Shown: positions 1-12,458 of the stretch, in pieces
How the letters are laid out: each line of letters begins with the position of its first letter
Position numbering within the stretch: position 1 is the stretch's first letter
Source: Eutrigla gurnardus
Taxonomy: Eukaryota > Chordata > Actinopteri > Perciformes > Triglidae
Direction: 5' to 3'
Assembly: GCA_963514095.1 (NCBI GenBank)
Contig: OY741283.1
Coordinates: 1,762,818-1,826,817, forward strand
DNA: 64,000 nt
Made by a program: the position numbers and the translations under genes
The notes under the pieces: model-generated
Database searches by the model: none
The model's input: the letters and a program-made list of their open reading frames with translations, nothing else
Told to the model about the DNA's origin: nothing

Positions 1-1432
1 TGTTGCTTTTAGTGTGATTCCAGCAGCACGCTACTCTTACAGCAATAATATAATTATTACAATGATGATGATGAGTCTGCTCATTAGAAACTGGAGGGGT
101 CATATTCCCAGCTTCCCCAGCCCGTCCCAGCAGCCCGGCCGCTGGATGGTGAACAGTGCCCAGAGACAGTGACGCATTAATGCCTCTGCTGTAAGTGAAC
201 GGCCATGTGCACTAACGAGGAGTGATTAAAGGGAGCGAGGGCGGGCGAGGGAAGCGAGGATGAGAGACGGACCCTGGTCTGGTTCCTGAAACGGTCACGA
301 ATCTTAATCTGTAGCTTTCATACAGTGCAATGCACAAAGTGCAATGAGCGTACAGTGGGGTCACCGATGCTGCTTCCATGTCGTAGCAAGTGGGTCAAGT
401 GAGGCCAAAGTCCTGGGACGAGTCTGGCAGAGACGGGAGGCGGCCATCAAATATGTATTTGTTTAATTTTAGAGCCTGAAAACCATCTGGTTGACACACA
501 AACACCAAGACTGGGAGACAAAGTCCAACTCAGGTCCCGACCCCGACGTAACCTTTAGCAAACCTTGATCAAGACAGTCCGCATACTTCTGGCCACATGT
601 TGTATATGATGCAATGAAAGGTTTGTTAAGCTTGAGGATCCGTCTGTGCTGAGATTTGATCTTCATTAGTCCCCCCACCTCCGTCTATTTGCTTCTTCTT
701 ACAGCTGAGGAACAGACATTATTATCATTTAAATAATGAAAACCTCTCTGTTGTATGTAAGTGTTGGCGTGTATGCATTCTGGAGATAGAAACGAGCACT
801 AATCGGCCCGGCGGCTCTGCAAGATACATAAAATCAAGAAGAGGAATCCACTTAGCAACGTGGCTAATTTCCATAGCTTTGAGGAGGAACATGGGGGGGG
901 GAGGAGTCAGAAGCAGGAAGAGCGCCGGCGTCTGACACTCAGCGGGAGGCGAAGCAGCCGGCTGACGTTTAGTTCAGACCAGCTGCACGGCTGAGCTTTG
1001 ATGTACGAGGCCTCTCATCAAAAGCTGTTTGTCAATGGTGTTAGCTTTTTTTTTTTTTTAAATGCACCAAAAAGGCCGACCAGCGGCGCAGAAAGACGCC
1101 GCGGCAGAGCGCTGTGTCGGCGTTACGGTTTATCCCCCCAGTCAGCTGTTTCCACCGGTGGACACGACGACACACAAACATCCAGATATGAGCTTCATCA
1201 GACATCACTTCCTGTTACATTCAAATCCTCTGTTGAGCTTCCAAAGCAAACGGCTTCTGACCTCAGTGAAAATGTAGTTTTTGAAAGGCTAAACGGCAAC
1301 AGAAGCAGAATTCACAAAGGTATATTTTGTATTTTTGCACTTGGACCTGGAGTTATTGGAAATGTTTGGATCTTTATAGTTTTAGGTTTCTAAAATACGT
1401 TTGCAGCTTTACATCGCTTCTACCACCTTCTT
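1..1432. other. Unannotated DNA, no gene supported
   Basis: Unique-looking sequence with short reading frames only. No splice-bounded coding exon was recognised. Confidence 0.6.
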
Positions 1433-1610
1433 CGACCTGTCAATCAGCAGGTAAGCCCCGCCCCCTAAAGCATCCCCTGCTTTCTGGTCTGGTGGACTCT
1501 AAATGGACCATAATGTACTAAATGAACATCATGCTGGATTGAAGAAGACTTGAAACTAGAGATTGAGACATAAACTCATGTTTACAATGTTTACTGAGAA
1601 AATACATCAA

Positions 1611-1960
1611 GAGAGAAGTAGGACCATTTTCTCATAGACTTCTATACAACCAGAGAGGAGTCGCCCCCTGGTGGCCAGCAGAGAGAAGTAGGACCATTTT
1701 CTCATAGACTTCTATACAACCAGAGAGGAGTCGCCCCCTGGTGGCCAGCAGAGAGAAGTAGGACCATTTTCTCATAGACTTCTATACAACCAGAGAGGAG
1801 TCGCCCCCTGGTGGCCAGCAGAGAGAAGTAGGACCATTTTCTCATAGACTTCTATACAACCAGAGAGGAGTCGCCCCCTGGTGGCCAGCAGAGAGAAGTA
1901 GGACCATTTTCTCATAGACTTCTATACAACCAGAGAGGAGTCGCCCCCTGGTGGCCAGAA
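1611..1960. repeat. Five 70-bp tandem copies, each with a CTCF-like motif
   Basis: Copies start at 1611, 1681, 1751, 1821 and 1891 and appear identical by eye. Each contains CGCCCCCTGGTGGCCA, whose reverse complement TGGCCACCAGGGGGCG is a near-perfect CTCF core. The unit is the inner tail of the surrounding dispersed fish repeat. Confidence 0.93.
1662..1957 (-). promoter_or_regulatory. Array of five CTCF-consensus motifs (minus orientation)
   Basis: The motif TGGCCACCAGGGGGCG reads on the minus strand at 1662-1677, 1732-1747, 1802-1817, 1872-1887 and 1942-1957. It agrees with the vertebrate CTCF core (CCACCAGGGGGCG). Whether CTCF binds is untested. Confidence 0.5.
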
Positions 1961-2003
1961 CAACAGTTTAAAGGCACTTCAGCTTTGGCTTCAATTTCAC
2001 AGT

Positions 2004-4209
2004 TTATTCCCCAAAATGTGTTGGACTTTTCCTTTTTAATATCTTTGTCTGGAATGTGATGGACATGTTGCTGTTAGTGTCACACAGAACAATGAATACG
2101 TCGTCAGGTTTCATATCCATCATTCCAGAGGTGAACGCCGTTGACTCCACCACACTGATTCCTCATAAAAGGGCCGATATATCAGCCAATCATAACACGT
2201 CTTGACACCGGCTGTCTTCCCCGTCTCTCCTGACCTCCTGTCTTCCGTCTCCACGGCTCTAACGGCTCGCCGGACTTTGATTTAAGATCTCGGCGGCGGT
2301 TTATGGTGTATGTATCCTTAATGGACATTTTAATAGGCTTTTACTTTTCTTTTTTTCAGTATTGTGCAATGTAAGCAGTAATCATAAATTATAATAATAA
2401 TTCTAATTTGTTGCTGCCGGCTGAAAACCTTGCGTGGTATCATCCGAAATGTCAAAGTTTCCGGCGAGAAAAAACCCCAGCCTCGTTCGAAGGTTGGCCA
2501 CCGCCGAGTGTGTGTGAGGATTTGAAAGGATTTAATAAATGGTTGTGGCATGCCTTGAAGTCAAAGCATCAATTTTGGAGAAATAATAGATTTTCATTTT
2601 TGTTCCTATTTCCTCCTGTAGTCAAGGACCCGAAGTTTCCAAATACACCAAATATGTCAATTTAAAGGAATCATTTGTGGAAGAGTTTCTGGAATAGGTT
2701 TGATGGAAGAAGGCATGAAAAAAACAAAGCTAGGCTTGAATATTTCCATCGTAACTTTCCAATTAGAAGCCGAAAAAAGATGCTACAGAATATCGTACGG
2801 AGCGTTCGATGCAGCGTAGATTCCGATCATTTCTCCAACCAAAAAGGCCAGATCGACTTATTTCCTGTGTTTATTTGCTGTTGTTTTTCCCCAAAAGATA
2901 ACAAAATATAAAAAGCACATCTGCATTTCCCCCCATTCCTCCCTCTGTGTGTGTGGTTGTTTTATTCTCTTTGCTCCAGCATCAGGCTGGAGGCAATTTA
3001 CGGGACCTTTTGAACGGACTTTAACAAGCACCATCACGCGTCCAGAACATGTTGTTACTCAATTCGATGCCCGAGCGTTCTGTTACGTCGCGGGCAGAAA
3101 CCGACCCGGACGGCGGCGAGGGTTCAACCGGGATGAAGCGCTGACAGGTTCTGGACCGGAGGACAAACGGAGAGATTAAGAGCTCCGTTGTTTACCTCCT
3201 TCCTCTAAGGTGCAGCATTCTCTCTCGTTTATAAATGTTAGTCGCTCTTATTGGTTACCTCGAAGGCTTTGGAGGGGGGGGGAAACTTTGGGAAAGACCC
3301 AGGAGGGGGTTTGATACAACTTTAATAATGCGTAGCAGGAGCTAAATGAGCCATTCTGCGGTACTTTAGGACGTCTTCCATCCCCCCTCCCCCTTACCCC
3401 CCCTCACGGGCTCAGGCCCTGAATTATTAAAAGTGTTGTTTTCCCTTATTGCATTGCAGCAATGTGCCTCGTTGCTAGAAACGAGCTGCACATTCTTGAG
3501 TTTGAATGCTTAAAGGGGGGGGAGGCCGGAGAGCAGGAGACCGGGGGCATGCATGTGCACATACACGTGCACGTGCACACAGGAATATGTATCTAACAAC
3601 CGCCATGTGTTGACACCTTTCTCTGGTGGGTTTTTCTACTGATATGCAGATATGTGTGTCTCTCCTGTAGTGTAATATAAATATAAACGCCTCGTCATGA
3701 TGCTCCGCTTTCACCGTTACCACGGTTATCACCGTTACCTCCGGGAGACGCCGTCCTCCCCTTGGCGTCCCCGAGACGACATCCGGGCGAGTCTGACCTA
3801 TTTAAGGGATGACGGCGTTTCAGACGGGTAATTAAATTTGCAGCGTTGCAGGAAACGCCATTTGGTTGCTCCTCGCTCGCCTGACGCTGAGTCATCATGG
3901 TGAGGAGTAACGTTGCTATCTCTTAAAAAAAACTCCATACAGCAGACATGTTTGTGATTTGTTGCTGTTTACGGGTCATCGTAGACGAGGAAATGATGCC
4001 GATCTTATTACGCCATGTATCAGGTAAAAGTCTTTGAAATATCAGGGAAATTGTGAAAAAGTGCTTCTCAGCGTTCCCTGAAGGAAAAAGTGATGCTTTT
4101 TTCACAAATCAACCAAAAAGAGTTCAATCTAAAGAAAAATTCAGCAAACATCAGAATTAAAAATGACATTTCTGACTGTTTTAATTGAATCTCTCACACA
4201 TTATAACTG
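2004..4209. other. Unannotated DNA, no gene supported
   Basis: Mixed unique sequence. The reading frames present lack recognisable protein content or exon borders. Confidence 0.6.
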
Positions 4210-4560
4210 GGTTATAACTTATCTCAACTTTCAACTTTACTTTATTTATAGAGCACTTTTCCTACATAAACATGTAACACAAAGTGCTTTACACACATAA
4301 AAAAGAAAATAGAAAAAACAATTAAGAAAAAAGCCCCTCCCTCCCACCCTCCACACTACACACACACACACAAACATACACACACACCTGCACACTCTCA
4401 CTACTGACAATAGGGAGACATGGCATGACACTGCTGATTGAGGAAACGCTATCTTTGGGGCCATCCACTCTGGGAGGAGTCGCAGGCTGTGCCACAGGGG
4501 GCACCAGTACCCAGGCCCCCCCGACCCCGACAGACAACGGTCAGCCGAGTCGAAGGGACA
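4210..4560 (-). mobile_element. Retroelement-like 3' tail (antisense)
   Basis: On the minus strand the segment ends with GTAAAGCACTTTGTGTTACA and GTGCTCTATAAATAAAG, a tail found on many copies in fish genomes. The upstream part has a (TG)n stretch and the GTCTGTCGGGGTCGGGG block. It is probably the 3' end of a non-LTR element or a SINE-like derivative. No transposase or reverse transcriptase remains. Confidence 0.6.
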
Positions 4561-5265
4561 CCAAACAAAAAAACTAAACAAAAACAGAGGAAAGTGCTCG
4601 TTATTTTCAGTTGAGTTTTGCATTGGCAGATATGTGAGTGCATCAACGACCCGACTTATAGTCCAGTTATTTGTGAAAAACTCTCCTGTCGGGTTGTTTT
4701 TGTTGTAGTTTAGTTGAAATGTCTGCCGTCCGGGGGCAGCGAAGCGTTTAAACACTGGAATGTAGAAAATCCTTGAAACACAACGATTTCTATCAGAAAC
4801 AGGTTGAACTTGTTTCCTCTGTTTGAAGAAAACTAACAGAAATGACTTGTATCCCGTCGGTGCATCATCTATCTATAAATGATAAATACTTCACGGTGAT
4901 ATTTTAAGGTTGTAATATTGCCGTTCTGTCCTGAAATGTTGGTAATCTGCCTCGAAACTCTGCATACATTTCTGAGATAAAGAACAAAACACGAAACTCT
5001 CTGACTCGCAGCCAAAAGAGAAAAAAAATGAGCCAGACTCAACCAGGCATCACTCACTTAATAAAACAACAGCCTGTCCTTCCCTTCTTCTGCTCTTTGG
5101 GTATTAAATTATTTGATGGCTTCGAGGTAAAAAAAACAAAAAAAACTCCTCGTTCTGAAATATAAGTTTCCACAAAAAGAAAAACTACAAATAATAAAAG
5201 GTGTCAGTGGAAGGAATAAAAAAAGTTGGAGATAATGCAAAGTAGGATGCAAGTTTCATTCCTTG

Positions 5266-5310
5266 CACACACACACACACACACATATGCACACACACAC
5301 ACACACACAT
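5266..5310. repeat. (CA)n microsatellite
   Basis: Two CA runs split by TATG. Further short (TG)n runs are at about 5674-5697 and 5891-5910. Confidence 0.95.
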
Positions 5311-6103
5311 GCACACATACTTTAATCACACGATTAATAATGAATCAGAGGCTCGATGCTTGGATGATGAGAGAACAGCTGCTGAGAAGAGCCGGATTAA
5401 CAAACCGGCTCATAAGCAACATGTCGTCACTTCCATTTCATGCAATGAAGAAAACTACAAACATGGAACGGTGGAATGTTCCATCAACAAAAACATATAA
5501 AAAAGAATGAATAAATAACATAAAAACAGCTCTGCAGAGTTTAGAGGGGGGGGAGCTGTCTCTTCTATGTGACATTTTCTACGTGCATGTATGTGGAGGT
5601 TTGATTATATGCTCTATTGCTGCATGTAAACACCATCAATAATACGGTAACACAACCGGAATAGGTCAGCCGAGTGTGTGTGTGTGTGTGTGTGTGTTGT
5701 TATCTAACGGTAAAGAAGAACATCGACTCTCCCGCTGCTTCCGGATTGATCGCGACAAACACCGATGATCATTTTCCTCCCAGTGATTTATTCCCACTGA
5801 TGTATTAAATATTATATATATTATATATATATATATTTATGTATTTCTCTTTTTGCCGTATTGTTGCTTCCCTGCGTTTTTCCCTGCAGAGTGTGTGTGT
5901 GTGTGTGTGTTTACCCAGCTGTAATTACCACATGCACGATGATGACCTCATGCTGCTGTGTCAGCAGCAGTAATGTATCGCCCCCTCCCATCTTAAACTG
6001 CAAAGAAAGTGCAGGTTTTTTTTTTTTTTAAATATGCTGACTACATTTCCCAGCCTTTTTGTTCGACGCGAGGCCGTGACAGAATCTGAATTTGATCTAG
6101 CAG

Positions 6104-6130
<27 letters not shown>
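6104..6130. repeat. (CT)n microsatellite
   Basis: Uninterrupted CT dinucleotides followed by an ATATAT-rich stretch. Confidence 0.95.
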
Positions 6131-6135
<5 letters not shown>

Positions 6136-6533
6136 ATCTAATATATGAGATGATGCTAGCTGTGTTAGCTCATTGACCGTGTACGTGGGGTCCTGCCGTG
6201 TCCGTATGAAGAACGGGGCTTGAACACACGGACAGCAGCAGCAGTAGATGAAGAAGTGCCCCCCCTCCCCCTCCCATTAATAACAGTAATACGCACGCCG
6301 CGCCGCCCGAGCCGGCTGCACGCCGAAAGCACCGCTGACACTTTAATGGGCATTTTTTACTTTTGTTTTTAAATAATGCATGTGGCTGCTTGTCAGCTTC
6401 ACTCCGCCCCTGGTGAGCCTTCTGCAGCGTGGGGGGGGGGGGTGGCTGTGCACGCCCGCTCCACAAGATGCATTCATCACATACATGGGGGACGGCGGTG
6501 CAGTACATCACACTCTTGGGGGATGTGTGTGTG

Positions 6534-6751
<218 letters not shown>

Positions 6752-6870
6752 TTTGAGAGGGTGAAGTGAAGGTTTATTCTTCTTCAAGCCTTTCATGTTC
6801 CTGTAGCGATGATCTTAGCAGAAGCCGATGTAAACAAGTTGCTTGTTTCCGCTGACACCGGATGTTTGCC

Positions 6871-6884
6871 GTTGCTATGACAAC
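6871..6884. promoter_or_regulatory. RFX X-box-like motif
   Basis: GTTGCTATGACAAC fits the relaxed RFX consensus GTTGCYRNGRMAAC. Confidence 0.4.
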
Positions 6885-8610
6885 ACGTGAAAGCCCCGCT
6901 AGCATTTTAGCTCCAAATCGCCCGATCAATAAAAAACACCCATAAGATGAATTTGGCCAGAAACCCCCCCCCCCCCCCCCCCCTCTCTCGGCTCTGTTTT
7001 TTTTCCTACAGCGGCCTTAATTCACCGTCGTACGTTAGGACACAATATGAAAATAAAAATATCTATAAATATATTTGCATACTTGATGCTGTTTATCTAA
7101 TATTAAGAACAACATTTTTCTGTTGGGAGAAAACGTTAGAAGAGAGAATCCTTGACATCAAAGTTAACGGTGATGTATGAACTGTCGTTGGTCCCCCCCC
7201 CCCTCAGGGTCTTGCATATCCACGTTTTCATAAAGAAAATAACAGGTCGATGGATTCGGACGATGAATGCTGATATAATGACACTCATCTGTTCTGTGTT
7301 CTCGTGACTGATCGCTGTGGTGGATTTTTTTATTATTTGTTAGGGAACAAATCAATACGACGTATTATCGCGATATTTTGCTCGGCTATATCGATGCACA
7401 GACGACAAGTATGGATGTGTTATTCTGTTTACTATTCATATATGTTTCTATGTAGACTGTAAAACAAACAGTTCGTCCGTGATGTAATATTTATGATAAT
7501 ATAATGATTGTGATTATGATTCATGAACACATTTTGAATCGCTATCATTTTTCTATCGTGATAATATTGCATCGTGGGGCTTCTGGTGATTTGCTGAACT
7601 AATCTCACGTGTTTCCTGCTGAGAATATTCGGATTATATCTGCGATCAAACATCGGCCCAGTGTTCTGGTTTGTTCCGGAGACGACGCTGGATTTATTGT
7701 TGTGCGTTCGTAGATGATGTTGTATTTTGAAGGCGAACAAAATGACTCATAACTTTGTTAAAATTTTAAAAATCGAATCAGTCCTGACAACCAGGATCAG
7801 TTAAAGACGAAACAGAAAACAAATAACTGAAACTGTTCCGAGATCAATCGTACAAAACCTCAAACCGGGAAAAGATCCCGACTTGGTCACTTCGCTAACA
7901 TCTCGATATGCAGCCTCTTTGAATCCGGATCGGGATCCAGGTTGTCACCTTGTTTGGGATTTGGGACATTTGGCCACAAATCCTCAAGAGTCCAGATCCT
8001 TTCAGTGTCGAGGATCGTCTCTGTAAACCATTTGAAGATACGTTGCAGCAACAGTTGCTCACCAAGATTGATCTCTTTGGCTAATTGCAGTTAGTTACTT
8101 GTGAACTCTGACCTTTTTAGAGACCAGGATCAGGACTTTGTTAGTAATATGATGCTTTGAAGATGACGATGAAGCGTTCAGCAACTTGTTGTCAATCCCG
8201 ACTCTTCAGCTTTACGTTTCCATTGAGCAGGGAAGTTTATTTTGAAAGGACACTATGCATAAAACGAACAAAAATGGGGACGCCATAGCTTTTATTTTGA
8301 AAAGGTTGTTCTCTCCATTGCCGTCCTTCTCATTGCCCCTCATTTGGTTATTTATATACCGTGTTGAGTTGGGCAACTTTTATTGATGGCAGACAAACTA
8401 CATAAATCTGTATCTGACATTCCATGTGAGGTCAATAAACCCCAGAAGATCAATACGTATAACAATCAATGACGCCTTCTCTTATTAGTTCTCTTCCTGT
8501 CCAATGATTTCCTTTTGATTGAATATGCCTTTTTTTCTTCCTCGGACCTGTCTCGCTGCTGCTTCCTGTCTGTTTCCCTGACGCCTGCCTGTCTGTCTGT
8601 CTGTCTGCAG

Positions 8611-8720
8611 GAAACACGTTGTGTAAGTCCGGAAGCATCGCTGTCTTCGGGAACGTGGTCTACAGCGGCCTGCTGAACGAGCACCTCTGGCATTTGGGAG
8701 TGCCCCTCTTCACAAGACTG
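8611..8720 (+). CDS. Candidate orphan coding exon (110 nt), unknown protein
   Basis: The acceptor is a run of CTGT repeats ending in CTGCAG (8605-8610) and the donor is GTAAGA at 8721. Only one plus-strand frame is open. It starts with two bases of a split codon, then NTLCKSGSIAVFGNVVYSGL, LNEHLWHLGVPLFTRL, and ends on a complete codon. The balanced codon use and good splice sites look exon-like against the surrounding intron text. I do not recognise the protein. It is not RBFOX sequence, and its end phase (0) does not fit directly onto rbfox3 exon A, which needs one preceding base. It may be an exon of another gene, an unusual alternative exon, or chance. Confidence 0.3.
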
Positions 8721-9650
8721 GTAAGAGTCCGGGCTCTGGTTCTGTTGAACCCTGAACCCGTCCCTGATGGGGCTGCTGTGTTGACATGCGTTGGAAGTGG
8801 GAGGTGGATGTGTGGATGTAAGGGTGCATCGTGTCAGGCTTCTTCAGGTAGCAGGAGTCCCACATGAGCCTAAAACACCTTGTCTTGTATGGATTCTTTG
8901 TTTTTCTTCCCTCTGTTGAAGCTGAACCGGTGTCGAGTTTTCACTGTAAAAAAACTCAATAATTCATGATATTTAGCTCAATGGCAACAACTTTAAGTGA
9001 TAAGGTTGCAATCAAGAGTTGGAGTTGAGTATTTGTGATATCTCTGATTGTTGAAAATGCAGCCGACATAAAAAGATTTTCCACCTGAAGGAAAAACTCA
9101 AATTCAGCTTTTCTTCCTTCCCTGTTAATTACCCCCCCCCCCCCCCCCCCCCCTTTTCTGAGCCGGGTCACAAGTTTTTCATCAATGTTTATTATTGATT
9201 AAATCTGTCGTCGCTGGCTGTCATTTATGAGTCGGGAATTACTGTTGATTGGTGCGCAAGGGTTGCACATAATTGGGTTACGTTAAATAGATAATTCAGC
9301 TGATCTCATAAATGTCTAATGTGAAGGCTTGTTTGATTATCAATTAATGTCAAACAGAGATGCGAGAGAGGCTGTCGGGACTTCCTGTTGGGTTCGCTTG
9401 TGTTGCAAAGTGGGGAAATAAGAAGCTGCAGAAGGCTCTGAAATCAGAAATTGTTGTTTTATTATTTTTCTTATTAGTCGTAAAGAGCGTGAAGGAGGGA
9501 AATCATTCAACTGATATTTGTTTTTATTCTTCAAGAAGCTCTTCATGGTTCTAAAAAGCATAAAATGTGATATAATGGTCTTAAGAAGAAGCATCGGCAT
9601 ATAAATCGTTTTTTCCCTAAAGAATCGAAGTTATCGGCCCTTTCAGAGGC

Positions 9651-9668
9651 GTTGCCATGGTGACGTCA
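9651..9668 (+). promoter_or_regulatory. X-box-like half plus perfect CRE
   Basis: GTTGCCATGGTGAC overlaps TGACGTCA (9661-9668), the full palindromic cAMP-response element. An RFX half-site next to a CRE recalls the X1-X2 arrangement known from RFX/CREB co-regulated promoters. Confidence 0.45.
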
Positions 9669-10716
9669 TCAGCGTTATCGTGGCGTCTCGATTGGAAACG
9701 AGTGTTACACACACACGGGAGGTGTGGCGTTTGGATTGTGTTGCTGTCAACCAGATGATTATGTTGCATTGTGGGTAATGTATGCCGTGTTTTCAGAGCT
9801 TCGTGGCTAAAAAGTGGAGATACTGCTTGTATTTGTCACCAAGTTTTCTTTGTTGGCGCAATTTGTGTAAAAAAATCTCACTTTTTCCCGTCACACGTAG
9901 TCGTACATTACCACAAGAAGACGTACAGATATGTTTCCGAAAACATGAACAAAATCACATCATAAAAACATCGTATTATATCAAAAGTAATGCAAGCGAT
10001 CGTCTCTAAACATGTATATGAAATAAACAGTAATTAGCATTTAATGCCAACACGGTTTTGTGCAGGAAATGAAAGCATGACATCGGCAAACACTCCACAC
10101 ACCGTCCGAGGCGAACTTCCCCGCCGAGGCAGAAAGGGGCGTGGCCGACGCCACTGCCATCGGCGGTGGTATCAACATGACAGGCGGCAGCTCCCCCCCC
10201 CCATCTCGAACACACAGCCCCTAATTACTGCACAGCCCTGCCAGTTCTGGCAGCCCTGGGCCAGTTAGCGCCTGCTCGGTGCCAAGGTGTAAACACTGCA
10301 TTATTAACACACATACAGGCTGAGCAACGCGGCGGCGGCGGCGGCGATGTTTAATACACTCCACGTATGTCTACACGCTCCTTTTAACGCCGAGCCATAC
10401 AATAGATTTATCGTCTCCCAGACAGTGAGCTCCAAAAACCCCACCAGATGGGCGATCTGCTGCGTGGTGTAATCTATGCTTCCAAATGATGTTTAATGAT
10501 GTCTTCCAGGGGCCGCCGAACACAAACATCACCGCTCTTTTTCAAGGCTAAAGACGCAGCGGCGGCGGCGGCGTTAAAGACACATCCGACGGCGCCGCGG
10601 CGTCTTCTTCTCTGAGACTTTTATCCATATTTATCGGCTGTCGTTCTCCGCGGCCGGGGCCCACACAGAATCTAAACTCTCATTTATTTCACAAAATGAA
10701 AAAGTGCTGTCGAAAA

Positions 10717-10866
10717 CAGGGGTGTAAATATAGGTAGTGGGGCCCCTGAGGTGGGCGGGCCTGCAGAGAGAGAGAGAGAGGAGGCCCTTCCAACAATATA
10801 GTGCGTTGGGCGGAAAATGGGCCCCTGTGAGTGATTCAGAACGCCACCAACGTAAATACGCCCCTG
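10717..10866. mobile_element. Small MITE-like element with inverted ends
   Basis: The left end CAGGGGTGTAAATATAGG and the reverse complement of the right end, CAGGGGCGTATTTACGTTGG, are imperfect inverted repeats of about 24 bp. The interior also has mirrored GGGCCCCTG blocks and no reading frame of note. The ends resemble hAT-type non-autonomous elements. Clear flanking 8-bp duplications were not seen. Confidence 0.5.
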
Positions 10867-11141
10867 TAAGAAATTGCATGATATTAAAATTGTTGCATTT
10901 GCAACATAAACCAAAAAAAAAACCCATCAGAAGCAATCTATAACGTAATGATTATTCCACAAAAACTATAAATGAATTGTAAAAACTTTTAATTGAAAAA
11001 CATATCTTGTTTTCTTTGGTGTTCTCTCACCTTTTCACTAATCTTTAATCTTTAAACTTTTTTCTGATTTCCTTTTTTGTTCTGTTTCCTTTTTGTTTTA
11101 ATTTAATTTGTTTTTATCGTCTTTAAGCACCTGGGAAAGTG

Positions 11142-11181
11142 CTATTATTATTATTATTATTATTATTTATTATTATTATTT
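11142..11181. repeat. (ATT)n microsatellite
   Basis: ATT trinucleotides with one TTTATT interruption. Confidence 0.93.
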
Positions 11182-11267
11182 GTGTCATGCACGGACATGC
11201 AGTGGTGACTGCCGGGATAATATGCTGATGAATGATGAATGATTTTAATCTGACGGGATCTATCGAT

Positions 11268-11340
11268 TATTCAGGTTTATCCTGTGCAGGGTTTGCAGGT
11301 ATAGGCTGGCAGCCTTTTCCCAGCATGCATTGGGGTTCGA
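11268..11340 (-). mobile_element. Dispersed fish repeat fragment (antisense)
   Basis: On the minus strand it reads CCCAATGCATGCTGGGAAAA through GGCTGCCAGCCTATACCTGC to CCTGCACAGGATAAACC. This block precedes the 'GGATAAGCGG' tail of a very common fish repeat. It is a relic without coding potential. Confidence 0.55.
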
Positions 11341-11399
11341 AGCAGTACGTATTTACAGACAGTAAATGTGCTGATTCTGCATAAAGTCTCCCATACGAG

Positions 11400-11600
11400 C
11401 TTCCTGAGTTGACTGAGTTGCTTGTTGCATTGCCGGCGTTGCTGAAATGTTGATGTTGACACAAACGACGGTCTCCTGGGTGAAAGTCTGTGTTTGTCTC
11501 GCTGACTCTCCATTCCCGCCGTTCCTCTGACGCTCCAATAAAAAACAAAGAGAGGCGACGCTTCCAGGGCCTTCTCCTCTGCTGTGTTATATTACGTAAC
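11400..11600 (-). mobile_element. Dispersed repeat fragment related to the flank of the 25-kb minisatellite
   Basis: Its minus strand contains GACTTTCACCCAGGAGACCG followed by TCGTTTGTGT. Nearly the same string, GACTTTCACCCAGGAAACCG, leads into the array at 24963. Both are therefore copies of one dispersed family. Confidence 0.5.
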
Positions 11601-12390
11601 GTTGCCACGGCGACGGCGTGTTTCGTATAGAAATGTCAATCCCGACCTCGTCGGAGGAAACGAGCTGTCGGCGAGTCGTAAAAAAACGGGGTCACTCCAT
11701 AAAGTTGAAGTGTGTGATTAGAGAAGCTCCTTCCTCAGATGATGTCATCGCAACACGTCAAGACGAGTCGGCGAGTTGGCGGGAGACGCCGACATTTTAG
11801 GCCTTCACTCCCCTCCTCTCTCGCTCTCTCTCGCTCTGAAAGCTCCCTCTCTCCATAATGGATGGCGTGCTGAGTCTCCGGGGAGTGTCTAGACTTTCGG
11901 TGGGAAATCTAAATGGTTTGGGAAGAAAGCCGCTCGCATCCTCGCTAAGCGGCGTGGAGCGAAGAGGGGAGGGTGGCGAAGGGGGGGAAGTCTAGGGAAC
12001 ACCAGGTCTGCTCCCTGAGCAACGCCACCCTTCTGTCGCTGGAGGAGATTTTCTGGAGGAATTATGTTGATTCATATTTCCTACCTTTTTACCGAATCCC
12101 TCCAAACCCTAAGTGCCCTTATAGCTTCCTAGACCATGATGCTCTCTGTCTACACCCCCGCCTTGCCGGTCTCCCCCCTCTCTCTCCCCCCTCAGTTATT
12201 TATGAGCGGGACTTGAAATAGACTTCAGTATTTGATAAAAGCGTGATCCTTAATCCGAGGTTGCCTGAGAAGTGCATTTCATTTTTATTTCCCATCAGAG
12301 ATTGATGCGGGCGTGCGGCCGGCGATACCCGCTCTGTGATTGCTAATGTAAATCCACTGGCTTTCTGGTGGACACGGACAAAAGATACGG

Positions 12391-12393
<3 letters not shown>

Positions 12394-12453
<60 letters not shown>
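12394..12453. repeat. (TG)30 microsatellite
   Basis: Uninterrupted TG dinucleotides. Confidence 0.97.

Positions 12454-12458
<5 letters not shown>

Larger units (their letters stand above)
1433..2003 (+). mobile_element. Dispersed teleost repeat, 3' half, with internal tandem expansion
   Basis: From GACCTGTCAATCAGCAGG through CATAATGTACTAAATGAACA to AAGGCACTTCAGC the text matches a non-autonomous repeat I recognise from many fish genomes. It has no coding capacity. The 70-bp segment before its end has been tandemly amplified five times. The 5' half of the same family appears in antisense at about 50.87-51.09 kb. I cannot give it a certain family name. Confidence 0.7.

Noticed and set aside
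1611..1960. CRISPR-like regular spacing
   Set aside because: Units are tandem with no unique spacers, in a vertebrate genome and inside a known type of dispersed repeat.
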